Positions 48,525-58,655 of a DNA stretch of 64,000 nt are shown in pieces; the stretch's first letter is position 1; the number at the start of each line of letters is the position of its first letter. This DNA comes from Sphingobacteriales bacterium (GTDB lineage: Bacteria; Bacteroidota; Bacteroidia; Chitinophagales; Chitinophagaceae). The notes under the pieces are model-generated. The model had not been told where the DNA came from, made no database searches, and saw only the letters and a program-made list of their open reading frames with translations. The stretch covers positions 19,195-83,194 of the forward strand of contig OMJB01000008.1 of NCBI GenBank assembly GCA_900299255.1. Reading direction: 5' to 3'. Both the position numbers and the translations under genes were made by a program.

Positions 48525-48734
48525 GCCCGAAAGATACAAACTTTATACGAGTACTGGGTTTTAGGCCCGAAATTTTAGGGCTTTTTTCTATTGCCGGAAT
48601 TTAAGACAAAGTTGTTAACATATATGTGTATTGTATATCTATGAAAGCTGTGTTATTTCATTTATTTTGAATTCAATAATGCGATGAAATGTGAGGATGA
48701 AACCGATTGGAGCCCACATCCTATGCGGTAGAAA

Positions 48735-49517
48735 TTAATTGGTTCCCTGTGTGCCGGCTTCCAGCATACTCATTTCTTTAGCTTTTTCCAGAAACTCTGA
48801 AGCAAATATGAACGAGTTCAGTTTTTCATCCTTGCTAAAAATAATGTCCTTATTTGATCCTTCCCATTGTTTGCGCCCCTGATACAGGTATACAATATGA
48901 TCGCCACTTTCCATCACCGTGTTCATGTCGTGGGTATTGATTACTGTGGTGATGTTGTATTCAGTGGTTATTTCCTTCACAAGTTTGTCTATCACCAGCG
49001 ATGTCTGAGGATCGAGTCCTGAGTTAGGTTCATCACAAAAAAGGAACCTCGGATTCTGGACAATTGCTCTGGCAAGTGCTACACGTTTCTTCATGCCTCC
49101 GCTGATCTCTGCCGGGAATTTTTTGTTAGTGTCTACCAGATTTACTCGTTCCAAAACTTCGTTTACCCTTTTCAGTTTGTCACGGTGGCTCATCTTGGTA
49201 AACATGTCCAAAGGGAACATCACATTGTTTTCCACGGTTTTACTGTCAAACAATGCCCCTCCCTGAAACAGCATGCCAATTTGCTTGCGTATTTCCTTGA
49301 GCGCTTTTACATCCATTCTGGTAATGTCTTTGCCCTCATACAGCACCGATCCAGAGTCCAGTGACATAAGGCCGATCATTATTTTCATCAGCACAGTTTT
49401 GCCACTGCCGCTGGTACCAATGATCAGGTTGGTTTTGCCGGCTTCCATTTTTGCAGAAACATCGTGCAGTACCGTCTTGCCGTTAAAACTCTTTTCTACG
49501 TTTTTTAACTCGATCAT
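48735..49517 (-). CDS. ABC transporter ATP-binding protein (MlaF-like)
   Basis: IIGTSGSGKTVLMKIMIGL Walker A, ISGGMKKRVALARAIVQNPRFLFCDEPNSGLDP. Confidence 0.9.
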   Translation of the reverse strand: MIELKNVEKSFNGKTVLHDVSAKMEAGKTNLIIGTSGSGKTVLMKIMIGLMSLDSGSVLYEGKDITRMDVKALKEIRKQIGMLFQGGALFDSKTVENNVMFPLDMFTKMSHRDKLKRVNEVLERVNLVDTNKKFPAEISGGMKKRVALARAIVQNPRFLFCDEPNSGLDPQTSLVIDKLVKEITTEYNITTVINTHDMNTVMESGDHIVYLYQGRKQWEGSNKDIIFSKDEKLNSFIFASEFLEKAKEMSMLEAGTQGTN

Positions 49518-49550
49518 TGTTAAATTAGTGAGTGCCTGAAAAATTTCTGG

Positions 49551-51146
49551 TTACACCTGAAATACCCCCATCTTAAACTCCTTTTCAACCTGGCTGTGAT
49601 TGGCTGCATTCAAGCCCTCTGAAATAACAGACCTGGTTTCAAGCGGGTCTATGATTTCATCAACCCACAGCCTGGCCGCAGCATAATATGGTGTTGTCTG
49701 GCGGTCGTATTTGTCTGTAATTTCTTTTAGTAGTGCTTTTTCTTTCTCAGGGTCTATAGTTTCGCCTTTGGCTTTTAGTGCTGCCACTTGAATTTGCAGC
49801 AACGTCTGAGCAGCCTGCGCCCCACCCATCACTGCAATTTTAGCATTGGGCCAGGCATAAATAAACCTGGGGTCATAAGCTTTGCCGCACATAGCGTAAT
49901 TGCCTGCACCAAAAGAATTGCCGATAATGATCGTAATCTTCGGAACAACCGAATTTGAAACGGCGTTTACCAGTTTTGCGCCATCTTTGATGATGCCTGA
50001 GTGTTCGCTGCGGCTGCCTACCATAAAGCCGGTTACGTCCTGTAAGAATACCAGTGGTATTTTCTTCTGGTTGCAGTTCATGATAAACCTTGCAGCCTTA
50101 TCTGCGCTGTCATTGTATATCACACCACCCAGTTGAATTTCTCCTTTGCCGTTTTTTACAACCAGCCGCTGATTGGCAACAATGCCAACAGCCCAACCAT
50201 CAATACGGGCATATCCGCATACAATTGTTTTGCCGTAGTCTTCTTTGAACTGATCGAACTCTGAATTGTCTACAAGGCATTTAATCACTTCAACTACGTC
50301 AAAGTTTTTGTTGTTTTTTGCAGATATTATATTGTAAATATCTATCGGGTCCTTTTTAGGAGGCACAGGAGTAGTACGGTCATATCCTCTGCGGGGCTGC
50401 TCTCCCAGTTTGTCCATGATTCTTTTTATCTGATCCAGGCACTCTTCCTCAGTTTTAAACTTATAGTCAGCTATCCCGCTGATTTCAGTATGGGTTACAG
50501 CTCCTCCCAGTTTTTGAATATCTACTTCTTCACCAATTGCGGCTTTCACCAGGTATGGGCCAGCAAGAAAAATGGAGCCGTTGCCTTCTACCATCAGGGT
50601 TTCATCGCTCATAATAGGCAGGTATGCGCCTCCGGCTACACAACTCCCCAGTACTGCTGCAATCTGTGGAATGCCCATAGCACTCATCTGTGCATTGTTT
50701 CTGAAAATACGGCCAAAATGCTCCTTATCCGGGAATATTTCATCTTGCATCGGCAGGTATACGCCTGCACTGTCTACCAGGTAAATTATTGGCAGATGGT
50801 TTTCCATGGCAATTTCCTGCATGCGCAAGTTTTTCTTCCCGGTAATAGGAAACCATGCTCCTGCTTTTACAGTGTTGTCATTAGCTACTATCACACACTG
50901 CCGGTCCGATACATAGCCTAGCCCGGCCACTGTTCCGCCGGCTGGGCAACCGCCATGTTCCTGGTACATATCGTACCCGGTAAAGGCCCCGATTTCTGTA
51001 AACACGCTTCCTTTATCAATCAGATACTGGATTCGCTCGCGGGGTGGCATTTTTCCTTTTTCACGGTTGTTATCTATTGATTTTTTTCCGCCGCCTACGC
51101 TTATTATGGCATGCCGTTCCTTCATCAGGTTTACCGCTTCTTGCAT
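49551..51146 (-). CDS. Acyl-CoA carboxylase, carboxyltransferase (beta) subunit
   Basis: GGGKKSIDNNREKGKMPPRERIQYLIDKGS, VVANDNTVKAGAWFPITGKK, GVYLPMQDEIFPDKEHFGRIF, QDVTGFMVGSRSEHSGIIKDGAKLV. Confidence 0.93.
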   Translation of the reverse strand: MQEAVNLMKERHAIISVGGGKKSIDNNREKGKMPPRERIQYLIDKGSVFTEIGAFTGYDMYQEHGGCPAGGTVAGLGYVSDRQCVIVANDNTVKAGAWFPITGKKNLRMQEIAMENHLPIIYLVDSAGVYLPMQDEIFPDKEHFGRIFRNNAQMSAMGIPQIAAVLGSCVAGGAYLPIMSDETLMVEGNGSIFLAGPYLVKAAIGEEVDIQKLGGAVTHTEISGIADYKFKTEEECLDQIKRIMDKLGEQPRRGYDRTTPVPPKKDPIDIYNIISAKNNKNFDVVEVIKCLVDNSEFDQFKEDYGKTIVCGYARIDGWAVGIVANQRLVVKNGKGEIQLGGVIYNDSADKAARFIMNCNQKKIPLVFLQDVTGFMVGSRSEHSGIIKDGAKLVNAVSNSVVPKITIIIGNSFGAGNYAMCGKAYDPRFIYAWPNAKIAVMGGAQAAQTLLQIQVAALKAKGETIDPEKEKALLKEITDKYDRQTTPYYAAARLWVDEIIDPLETRSVISEGLNAANHSQVEKEFKMGVFQV

Positions 51147-51338
51147 TGTTATTTTGGTATTTTATAATTTATGCCGGGGTTAACCCCGAATGTTGTTTCC
51201 TGCACAAAAATAGGCTGTTAAATTGATTGGAGGGAAAAAATTAATATCCACCGTTTTGGGTGGTTTCCGGCAGTATTTATTTCAAGGTTATGGCTGATGT
51301 TACAGAGCATGCCTGTCCCTATAAAACCAGTAAAACCG

Positions 51339-51346
51339 TAACTTTG
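51339..51346 (+). promoter_or_regulatory. Candidate -7 box TAACTTTG immediately upstream of cmk ATG
   Basis: TAACTTTG with ATG at 51351. No convincing -33 TTTG seen. Confidence 0.4.
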
Positions 51347-51350
51347 TAAC

Positions 51351-52046
51351 ATGGCTTATCATAATATTATAATTGCTATCGATGGGTTTTCATCGTGTGG
51401 CAAAAGTACCCTTGCTAAAGAACTGGCAAAACATCTGGGTTACAGTTACATAGACAGCGGAGCCATGTACCGTGCAGTTACCTTATATTTTCTGCGTAAC
51501 CAGGTCAGTATTTCAGACCCGGCATCTGTTGCAGAGGCATTATCCAATATCAATCTGGCTTTTATTTATAACGAAACAAATAAAACCTCCGAAATTTACC
51601 TGAATGATGAAAACGTGGAACCCTATATAAGGGACATGATCGTGGCTGAAAAAGTGAGCGAAGTGGCGGCAATTAAGGAAGTCAGAAAATTTGCTGTTGC
51701 ACAGCAGCAGCAGATGGGTTTGCAGAAAGGGATTGTGATGGATGGGCGGGATATTGGTTCAGCAGTTTTTCCGGATGCCGAACTGAAGATTTTTATGACA
51801 GCCGACCCGGAAGTGCGTGTTATGAGGCGGTTTAAGGAAATGTACGTAACTAACCCTCATATTACCATTGATGAGGTGAGGCACAATTTGGAACTAAGAG
51901 ATTACATTGACAGCACCCGGGAGGAAAGCCCGCTACACCGTGCTGCAGATGCCCTTATACTGGACAATAGTAACCTCAGCCGAGACGAGCAGTTTCATTT
52001 GGTATTGGAATGGGTTAGGGAGCGGACAAAGCCAGTAAAAGCTTAA
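51351..52046 (+). CDS. cmk: (d)CMP kinase
   Basis: IIIAIDGFSSCGKSTLAKELAKHLGYSYIDSGAMYRAVTLY, GIVMDGRDIGSAVFPDAELKIFMTA. Confidence 0.95.
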   Translation: MAYHNIIIAIDGFSSCGKSTLAKELAKHLGYSYIDSGAMYRAVTLYFLRNQVSISDPASVAEALSNINLAFIYNETNKTSEIYLNDENVEPYIRDMIVAEKVSEVAAIKEVRKFAVAQQQQMGLQKGIVMDGRDIGSAVFPDAELKIFMTADPEVRVMRRFKEMYVTNPHITIDEVRHNLELRDYIDSTREESPLHRAADALILDNSNLSRDEQFHLVLEWVRERTKPVKA

Positions 52047-52176
52047 TTCGGCCCGCCTGTCCATATTAGCCGTTGTTGCAGTATCCATTTTTCACATTTA
52101 CGTCATTATCTGAGTATTGGCAAGCCTTTCAATTCGCTGGTTTCGCTACCTTTGCACACACAAATTCCTCTTATAT

Positions 52177-53031
52177 ATGCGCAATCGTTTATCTATCACA
52201 TTTTTGATGGCTGTGTTGGTGTTTTCCTGTGCCAAATCACGAATCAAAGAACATCCGGAGTGGGGCAGTTACTTTGATAAGTCCGGGATAAAGAAGGCCT
52301 GCTTTATTATGCGCGATAACAATCACGAATCCATTCACTATTACAACAAGGACCGTTGTTTGGAGCGAGTTTGTCCGGCTTCTACATTTAAAGTGCTGCT
52401 GTCACTGGTTGCTCTGGAAACTGCTGTGGCGCCCGACGATCAGCTGGTAATTAAGTGGGACAGTGTGAAAAGAAAGCCTGAATGGGATAAAGACATGAAT
52501 TTGCGTGAGGCGCTTACGGTAAGTTCAGAACCGTATTTCAAGGAACTGGCACGCAGAATAGGCCCGGCAAGGCTGCAGCACTTTATGGATACCATTAAAT
52601 ATGGCAATATGAAGATGTCAGGCGATATTGCTGATTTTTGGACAAATAACACTGTTCAGATTTCGGCTGATGAGCAAACCGGCTTTATGAAAAGGCTGTA
52701 TTTCGGAGAATTGCCGGTTTCTGAACGCAGTCAGAGGATTGTAAAAACAATGATGCTGAGAGAAGAAACACCGGGTTACAATCTGTATTACAAAACAGGA
52801 ACCTGCCAGGTGAATGGAAAATTTATCCGCTGGATAACCGGTTTCTGTGAGCGTATTGAGCATCAAAAGGAACAGAAAGAGTCTATGAACAAGGCTGATG
52901 TACGCAATTATCCTTATTTCTTTGCACAGAATTTCGAACTGCCAGTAGAAGATACCTCTAAAAACTGGTCTGACGTGAGGCTGGATATTTTGCATGAAAT
53001 GCTGAAGAACTACGGGGCCATCACTAATTAA
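52177..53031 (+). CDS. OXA-like class D beta-lactamase / penicillin-binding transpeptidase-domain lipoprotein
   Basis: Lipobox LVFSC; PASTFK (SxxK), KYGN, DFW, ISADEQTGFMKRLYFGELPVSERSQRIVKTMM, YYKTGT; start at ATG 52177. Confidence 0.82.
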   Translation: MRNRLSITFLMAVLVFSCAKSRIKEHPEWGSYFDKSGIKKACFIMRDNNHESIHYYNKDRCLERVCPASTFKVLLSLVALETAVAPDDQLVIKWDSVKRKPEWDKDMNLREALTVSSEPYFKELARRIGPARLQHFMDTIKYGNMKMSGDIADFWTNNTVQISADEQTGFMKRLYFGELPVSERSQRIVKTMMLREETPGYNLYYKTGTCQVNGKFIRWITGFCERIEHQKEQKESMNKADVRNYPYFFAQNFELPVEDTSKNWSDVRLDILHEMLKNYGAITN

Positions 53032-53123
53032 TGGCACTTAAACGTTCTCAATAGAAATGCAGCATTCAAAATATTTGTTTTAAATTTAGGCATCAGCTTA
53101 TTTTCAACCCCAAAACTGAATTA

Positions 53124-54152
53124 ATGGAATTTTCTGCCCAGCAAATAGCCGGAATATTGAAAGGACAAATAGAAGGCGATCCCGAGGTTAAGGTGTCTAA
53201 ATTATCTAAAATTGAAGAGGGTATTCCAGGTTCTATCTCTTTTCTGGCCAACCCTGCTTATACGCATTACATATACAGTACAGATGCTTCCATAGTAATT
53301 GTAAACAGCGATTTCGCAGCCACGGGCCCTGTCAAATCTACATTGGTAAGGGTGGCAAATGCAGGCACTGCTTTCGCTACACTACTGGAAATGTATAATC
53401 AGGTAAAGCTGAATAAGTCGGGCATTTCCAAGCTTGCCTACATTTCTGATACAGCTAAGGTGGGTGATAATATTTATGCCGGTGAGTTTGCTGTGGTTTC
53501 AGACAACGCAGTTATAGGCAACAATGTAAAAATATACCCACACGTTTTTATTGGCGAGAATGCAGTAGTTGGTGACAATACAACCCTTTTTGCCGGTGTA
53601 AAAATTTATTCGGAGACGGTAATTGGTAAAGATTGTATTATTCACTCCGGTACCGTTATCGGAAGTGATGGTTTCCGTTTCGAGCCATCGCCCGAGGGTG
53701 CGAAAAAAGTGCCTCAAATAGGCAATGTGGTAATTGAGGACGATGTGGAGATTGGCGCCAACTGTGCGATAGACAGAGCTACGTTCGGGTCTACAATACT
53801 GCGCAGGGGCGTTAAATTTGATAATCTGGTTCACATTGCCCATAATGTAGAGATAGGGGAGAATAGTTTTCTTACAGCATGCAATGTTGTGGCTGGTTCA
53901 ACTAAAATTGGCAAAAACTGTATGTTCAGCGGACAAGTGGGTATTGTTGGGCACCTAACTATAGCCGACAACACTATTATTACAGCTCAGTCTGGTATTT
54001 CTAAAAGTATTACAAAACCGGGCGGCGTGTATATGGGATCTCCTGCATTCGACGCCAACAAATACAGGAAAGCATATATTCACTTCCGAAACTTAGACGC
54101 ACTGTCATCAAGGGTTGATGCGCTGGAAAAACAATCAAAGGAGGATTCCTGA
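53124..54152 (+). CDS. lpxD: UDP-3-O-(3-hydroxyacyl)glucosamine N-acyltransferase
   Basis: Hexapeptide repeats; [53 protein letters not shown]. Confidence 0.95.
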   Translation: MEFSAQQIAGILKGQIEGDPEVKVSKLSKIEEGIPGSISFLANPAYTHYIYSTDASIVIVNSDFAATGPVKSTLVRVANAGTAFATLLEMYNQVKLNKSGISKLAYISDTAKVGDNIYAGEFAVVSDNAVIGNNVKIYPHVFIGENAVVGDNTTLFAGVKIYSETVIGKDCIIHSGTVIGSDGFRFEPSPEGAKKVPQIGNVVIEDDVEIGANCAIDRATFGSTILRRGVKFDNLVHIAHNVEIGENSFLTACNVVAGSTKIGKNCMFSGQVGIVGHLTIADNTIITAQSGISKSITKPGGVYMGSPAFDANKYRKAYIHFRNLDALSSRVDALEKQSKEDS

Positions 54153-54183
54153 TATTGTAGGCTACAAAGAAGCATTAGCCTGA

Positions 54184-55167
54184 TTAAGCGGCTTCCATCT
54201 CATCAAAACCTATCATTTTGTTTTGCTCGGCATCCCATACCTTTAGCTTCAGGCAGGCTATGATGTCAGACGGCATCAGGGAAGTTACTTTGGCTTTTTG
54301 AAGCTCTGGAATTGCTGCCATAGCTTCGGGTAGGCGGTAGAATGGAATCTTTGAATTCAGGTGATGAATATGGTGGAAGCCAATGTTGGCAGTTGCCCAC
54401 TGCATAAAAGGATTGAGTTCCATGTAGCTGGAAGACTCTAACGCTGCAGTAGTATAATTCCAGTCTGCATTCTTTTTAAATGTAACACCAGGGAAATTAT
54501 GCTGTGCATAAAACAAATATGCGCCTAGCATCTGCGACAAAAAGAAAGGAAGAAAAAAGGCAAGCAGGCAAGTGAGCCATCCGAATTTATAAAATATAAA
54601 TGCGCCGATTGAGAAATGCAGTGCAAGCACTACCAGCGAATCCCAGTGCCTGCGTGGGCTGCTGATAAATGAGGAAATACACATCCCGAACATGAATGTA
54701 GTGAAATAGGAAAAGAACATGTTTATCGGGCTTCGGATAGCCAAGTATGCAAACCTTTCCTGCTTGGTGGCTTCCTTGAATTTCTGTTTCGTCATAATCG
54801 GAAACGACCCGATACTTGCGCTGAATAATTTTGCATTATGGTTGTGATGATGATCGTGCGACCTCTTCCAAATATTGGGAGGGGTAATCATGTATATTCC
54901 GAATGCTGTGAAAATGATGTTGGCTATCCAAGAGTTGCGCAATATGGTATGATGCTGGTAATCATGAAATATTATAAAAAACCTTGACAACATTATTGCT
55001 GTTGCAATACTGCAAAGTAATTTTGCATATATGTTTGTAAGGTAAAGCCCGCCGAATATGGAGCCAACCAGAAGGAAAAGTGAAGTAATAGTATGGTACC
55101 AACTCCTCCAGCGTATTTCTTTAGCATATGGTTTTGTAGCTAGAATAAGTTCTTTCCCTGTAAGCAT
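54184..55167 (-). CDS. Fatty acid desaturase family protein
   Basis: His boxes HDYQHH, HDHHHNHNA, GFHHIHHLN. Confidence 0.88.
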   Translation of the reverse strand: MLTGKELILATKPYAKEIRWRSWYHTITSLFLLVGSIFGGLYLTNIYAKLLCSIATAIMLSRFFIIFHDYQHHTILRNSWIANIIFTAFGIYMITPPNIWKRSHDHHHNHNAKLFSASIGSFPIMTKQKFKEATKQERFAYLAIRSPINMFFSYFTTFMFGMCISSFISSPRRHWDSLVVLALHFSIGAFIFYKFGWLTCLLAFFLPFFLSQMLGAYLFYAQHNFPGVTFKKNADWNYTTAALESSSYMELNPFMQWATANIGFHHIHHLNSKIPFYRLPEAMAAIPELQKAKVTSLMPSDIIACLKLKVWDAEQNKMIGFDEMEAA

Positions 55168-55309
55168 GTATTGATTTGTAGAACAAAATTACAGAACATT
55201 CATAAAAAATAAAAGCCGGAGTGCTTCGTTTAAGTGTTAAAATTGATAACAGGCTATAGTTAGCTACTATAATGTAAATAGTTCGTGCCGGTGATGCTTA
55301 TCAGCCTTA

Positions 55310-56107
55310 CTACCAATCTCGTTTGGCAAGTATCATTTTTCCGGAGAAATAGTAGGCAGCACACCAGAATACAGTGACGCCGGCATAAACATTCATTGAT
55401 ATGGTAGGGCCTTGGCCTATCATGGTTTTTGCCATCTGCATCAGAGGGAAAGGCAGCAACTCATCGCTGGTCTGCAGAGGCATCAAATTGCCCACTGGCA
55501 AGTCCGTCCAGTGATTGATAATGCTTTTTGCTATGTTCTCTATGATAAATGAATAAAGCAGAAATAATCCTATGGCCAGGCCGCTTCGTTTTATCCAAAT
55601 TGACAGAAATAACGCAAATCCAAGATAGTCGAGCGACAACAAAAAGAAATAACCAACCTGGTGTAATTCGCTAAACACATTTGCCGCAGAACCTGAATTG
55701 ATTAATCCAAAAGTGAATCCAAGTAAAAACATATAAGCAGTTGCTGCAGTGCTTATTATAAATACCAAAAGCACTTTTGCATGGTAAAAATCCAGCCTGC
55801 TCCATCCGTCAATCACGTTCTGCCTATTTGTCTTGTAAGTATATTCATTGGTAGTTATAATTATAACCAAAATAGACAGGAATAGCACAAAAATACTACC
55901 CCAGAAACCAACGTTTCCCCATACTTCCGGAAAAGAGTAGGCAGTACTTAAAAAATTTACCCCATTCTTGCCTCCTCCGAGATTAATAAATCCATAGGCT
56001 ACCTCTATGTTCCAGATGGGCAATAACAGTAAAAAAAGGCCTGTCAATACCCAAAAGGTACGGTATCGCCTGATCTTCATCCACTCTATCGCAATTAGTT
56101 CTTTCAT
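55310..56107 (-). CDS. ABC transporter permease
   Basis: Six hydrophobic segments; NEYTYKTNRQNVIDGWSR typical of ABC-2 permeases; next to an ATPase gene. Confidence 0.8.
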   Translation of the reverse strand: MKELIAIEWMKIRRYRTFWVLTGLFLLLLPIWNIEVAYGFINLGGGKNGVNFLSTAYSFPEVWGNVGFWGSIFVLFLSILVIIITTNEYTYKTNRQNVIDGWSRLDFYHAKVLLVFIISTAATAYMFLLGFTFGLINSGSAANVFSELHQVGYFFLLSLDYLGFALFLSIWIKRSGLAIGLFLLYSFIIENIAKSIINHWTDLPVGNLMPLQTSDELLPFPLMQMAKTMIGQGPTISMNVYAGVTVFWCAAYYFSGKMILAKRDW

Positions 56108-56131
56108 CTGATCTCTTTTTATGATTTTGCC

Positions 56132-57019
56132 CTAGCTGGTAAGCTCCATAAATTTAGTTTCAAGGCTTTTTTTCTTTAAAACCAGGTGTGAAAGTACCAG
56201 TCCTCTGTTTGAACAGAAGCTATTAACCTGTTCCGGTATTACCCCTGGCGCACACGTCAACAGCAAGGAATTATCTGCAAGCTGAATTTTGTTAATCCCA
56301 TTCATCTTCTGTAATATGTTCTGCAACTGAAGTAGGTCTGCCGCCCTAACTTCAATCTGGTCCACGCAACGTAGCACATCATTTACTGGGCCGTCAAGCA
56401 AAAGGGTGCCCTTTTTTAAAATAGCAACATGTGTACATACTTTTTCTATTTCATCCAACAAGTGGCTGGCGATCACGATCGTAATGCCCTCTTTGTTTAG
56501 GGTTTTTATAAGCGACCTTATTTCTGCAATTCCAGCAGGGTCCAGCCCGTTTGTAGGTTCGTCCAGCACAAGTACTTTTGGCCTGCCCAGCAAAGCGGCT
56601 CCAATGGCAAGCCGCTGCTTCATTCCAAGTGAGAAGGTTTGGAATTTGCTGTCTTTTCTTTCTGCCAGCCCGATGAGTTGCAGTACCCTGTTCCGGTCAT
56701 CCAAGCCTGCCTGCCTGATAGAAGCAGTAATTTCAAGATTGTCAATTGCAGGCATGTAATGATAGAAATTTGGCGTTTCCAGTAGTGATCCTATCTGTTT
56801 CCGTGCTGCGTCTTTCTGCATACCGCCAAACCAGCTATACGTACCTGCATCAGCAATTAGAATATCCAGTATGATACCAAGCATGGTGGTCTTGCCGCTG
56901 CCATTTGGGCCCAGTATGCCGAATACACTGCCTGCGGGTACATCAAATGACACATTTTTTAGTGCTTGTATCGGCCCGTAGTTTTTCGTAATATTCTGAA
57001 TGGATAATACTGGCTCCAA
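56132..57019 (-). CDS. ABC transporter ATP-binding protein
   Basis: ILGPNGSGKTTMLGIILDIL, FSLGMKQRLAIGAALLGRPKVLVLDEPTNGLDPAGI. Confidence 0.92.
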   Translation of the reverse strand: MEPVLSIQNITKNYGPIQALKNVSFDVPAGSVFGILGPNGSGKTTMLGIILDILIADAGTYSWFGGMQKDAARKQIGSLLETPNFYHYMPAIDNLEITASIRQAGLDDRNRVLQLIGLAERKDSKFQTFSLGMKQRLAIGAALLGRPKVLVLDEPTNGLDPAGIAEIRSLIKTLNKEGITIVIASHLLDEIEKVCTHVAILKKGTLLLDGPVNDVLRCVDQIEVRAADLLQLQNILQKMNGINKIQLADNSLLLTCAPGVIPEQVNSFCSNRGLVLSHLVLKKKSLETKFMELTS

Positions 57020-57062
57020 TAGATGAGTTTTGATAAATGTAAATAATTAAATCGGATAAAAG

Positions 57063-57884
57063 CTAGCTAACATACAAATCGCCCTGTAAATCACTTCCTG
57101 GGGACACTGCGTATTGTTCAAGGGTGGTTATTCCTTCTTGTTGTAAAACCTGTTCGTCCAAAAATAAGTTGCCAGAACATTCTTTTGAAGAACGGCGCAG
57201 AATCCAGTAGGCACAGTCGGCAAGTATTTCCGGTTTCCGGCTTTTGTTAATCAGCGCATCTCCGCCGAGCAAGTTCCTTACAGCGGCTGTTGCGATGGTG
57301 GTAACAGGCCATAGTGAATTTGCGGCAACGGCATATTTCCTGAACTCTTCAGCCCAGCCCATAGTCATCAGGCTCATACCATACTTGCTGATGGTGTAAC
57401 CGATGTAAGGCTCTATCCATCTGGGGTCAAGGTTGATGGGTGGTGAAAGAGTAAGTATGTGTGGGTTAGCAGCTTTTTTAAGAAAAGGAATACAGTGCTT
57501 TGTCATTAAAAATGTACCCCTGACATTTATATCGTGAATCAGGTCAAATCTTTTGGTGTCCGTGTCTTCAGTGTTGCTCAGTGAAATTGCAGATGCGTTG
57601 TTGACAAGTATATCAATGCTGCCAAAAACGGAAATTGCCTGTTGAACAGCTTTGATAATCTGCTCTTCATCCCTGATATCACATTGCACAGCCAGGCCCC
57701 TTCCACCAGCTTCATTAATTTTGTTTACAGCACTATAAATTGTGCCTCCGAGCCTCGGGTCTTCTCTAACAGATTTTGCAATCACAGCTATGTTGGCGCC
57801 TTCCCTTGCCAGGCGCAGGGCTATCGCCTCTCCAATGCCTCTGCTTGCCCCTGTGATGATTACTGTTTTGCCCTTGAACTCCAT
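57063..57884 (-). CDS. Short-chain dehydrogenase/reductase (HSDL2-like)
   Basis: MEFKGKTVIITGASRGIGEAIALRLAREGANIAVIAKS, LVNNASAISL, YTISKYGMSLMTMGWAEEF. Confidence 0.88.
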   Translation of the reverse strand: MEFKGKTVIITGASRGIGEAIALRLAREGANIAVIAKSVREDPRLGGTIYSAVNKINEAGGRGLAVQCDIRDEEQIIKAVQQAISVFGSIDILVNNASAISLSNTEDTDTKRFDLIHDINVRGTFLMTKHCIPFLKKAANPHILTLSPPINLDPRWIEPYIGYTISKYGMSLMTMGWAEEFRKYAVAANSLWPVTTIATAAVRNLLGGDALINKSRKPEILADCAYWILRRSSKECSGNLFLDEQVLQQEGITTLEQYAVSPGSDLQGDLYVS

Positions 57885-57972
57885 GTCTTTTCGTTTGTTA
57901 TTCCGAAGATACACATTACGTCACGATTTTAGGTTAAAGTATTCTTTGCTGTGCTGTTTTTGTCTGGAACTT

Positions 57973-58608
57973 TTACTGTTCTTCTTCTTCTTCTTCCTTC
58001 AGGACATTCTTAGATATAGTTTTCAGCTGTCCGTCTACCTGTTTACGGGTTGTAACATATACATTGCCGTCATTGTTTTCTTCAATAATTTCTTCGGTTA
58101 CTTCCAGTATGCCGTTAATATATTTGTAGGTGGTTTTTCCGTTGATATTGGAGCCTTTGTTCCATTTTGAAGTGATGCACTTGCAACCTTTGTTAAATAC
58201 GGGCGACATAATTTCCTCTAGCCCCGGGCTCTGTTCAAACCTGTTGAACAACGGGTTGTATAGCCAGTAAAAAAATGGGTTGCTTGTTTCTTTGGCAGAT
58301 GACTCAAAAAGTTTGAAATCTTCTTTGCCGTCAAAATTCATATCTTCTATAAAAAATCCAGGTGTATCTGACTTTGTGCAGCTATAATAATTTTCATCGC
58401 AAATGATTACCTGTATAGTGTGCTGGTCATTTTTGTCTAGAATAATTATTGAGTCCGCTGTAGCTTCTAAAGTACTCCCTGCTTCTGGTAAATCTTTTGA
58501 TATACAAACTTTGAAATCCAGATTCCTGCCATGAAACAGGAATGATTTTTGAATTTTATCTCCATCTGAAAACGGCAGAATCAGCAGAATCAAATAACGG
58601 AGCAACAT
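57973..58608 (-). CDS. Hypothetical protein (XAC2610-like, tentative), poly-Glu C-terminus
   Basis: SDTPGFFIEDMNFDGKEDFKLFESS; ends KEEEEEEQ. Confidence 0.55.
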   Translation of the reverse strand: MLLRYLILLILPFSDGDKIQKSFLFHGRNLDFKVCISKDLPEAGSTLEATADSIIILDKNDQHTIQVIICDENYYSCTKSDTPGFFIEDMNFDGKEDFKLFESSAKETSNPFFYWLYNPLFNRFEQSPGLEEIMSPVFNKGCKCITSKWNKGSNINGKTTYKYINGILEVTEEIIEENNDGNVYVTTRKQVDGQLKTISKNVLKEEEEEEQ

Positions 58609-58655
58609 AGAGGTGGCTATATCCTAATAGTGATTTTCAGTTCTATAGAATATTA

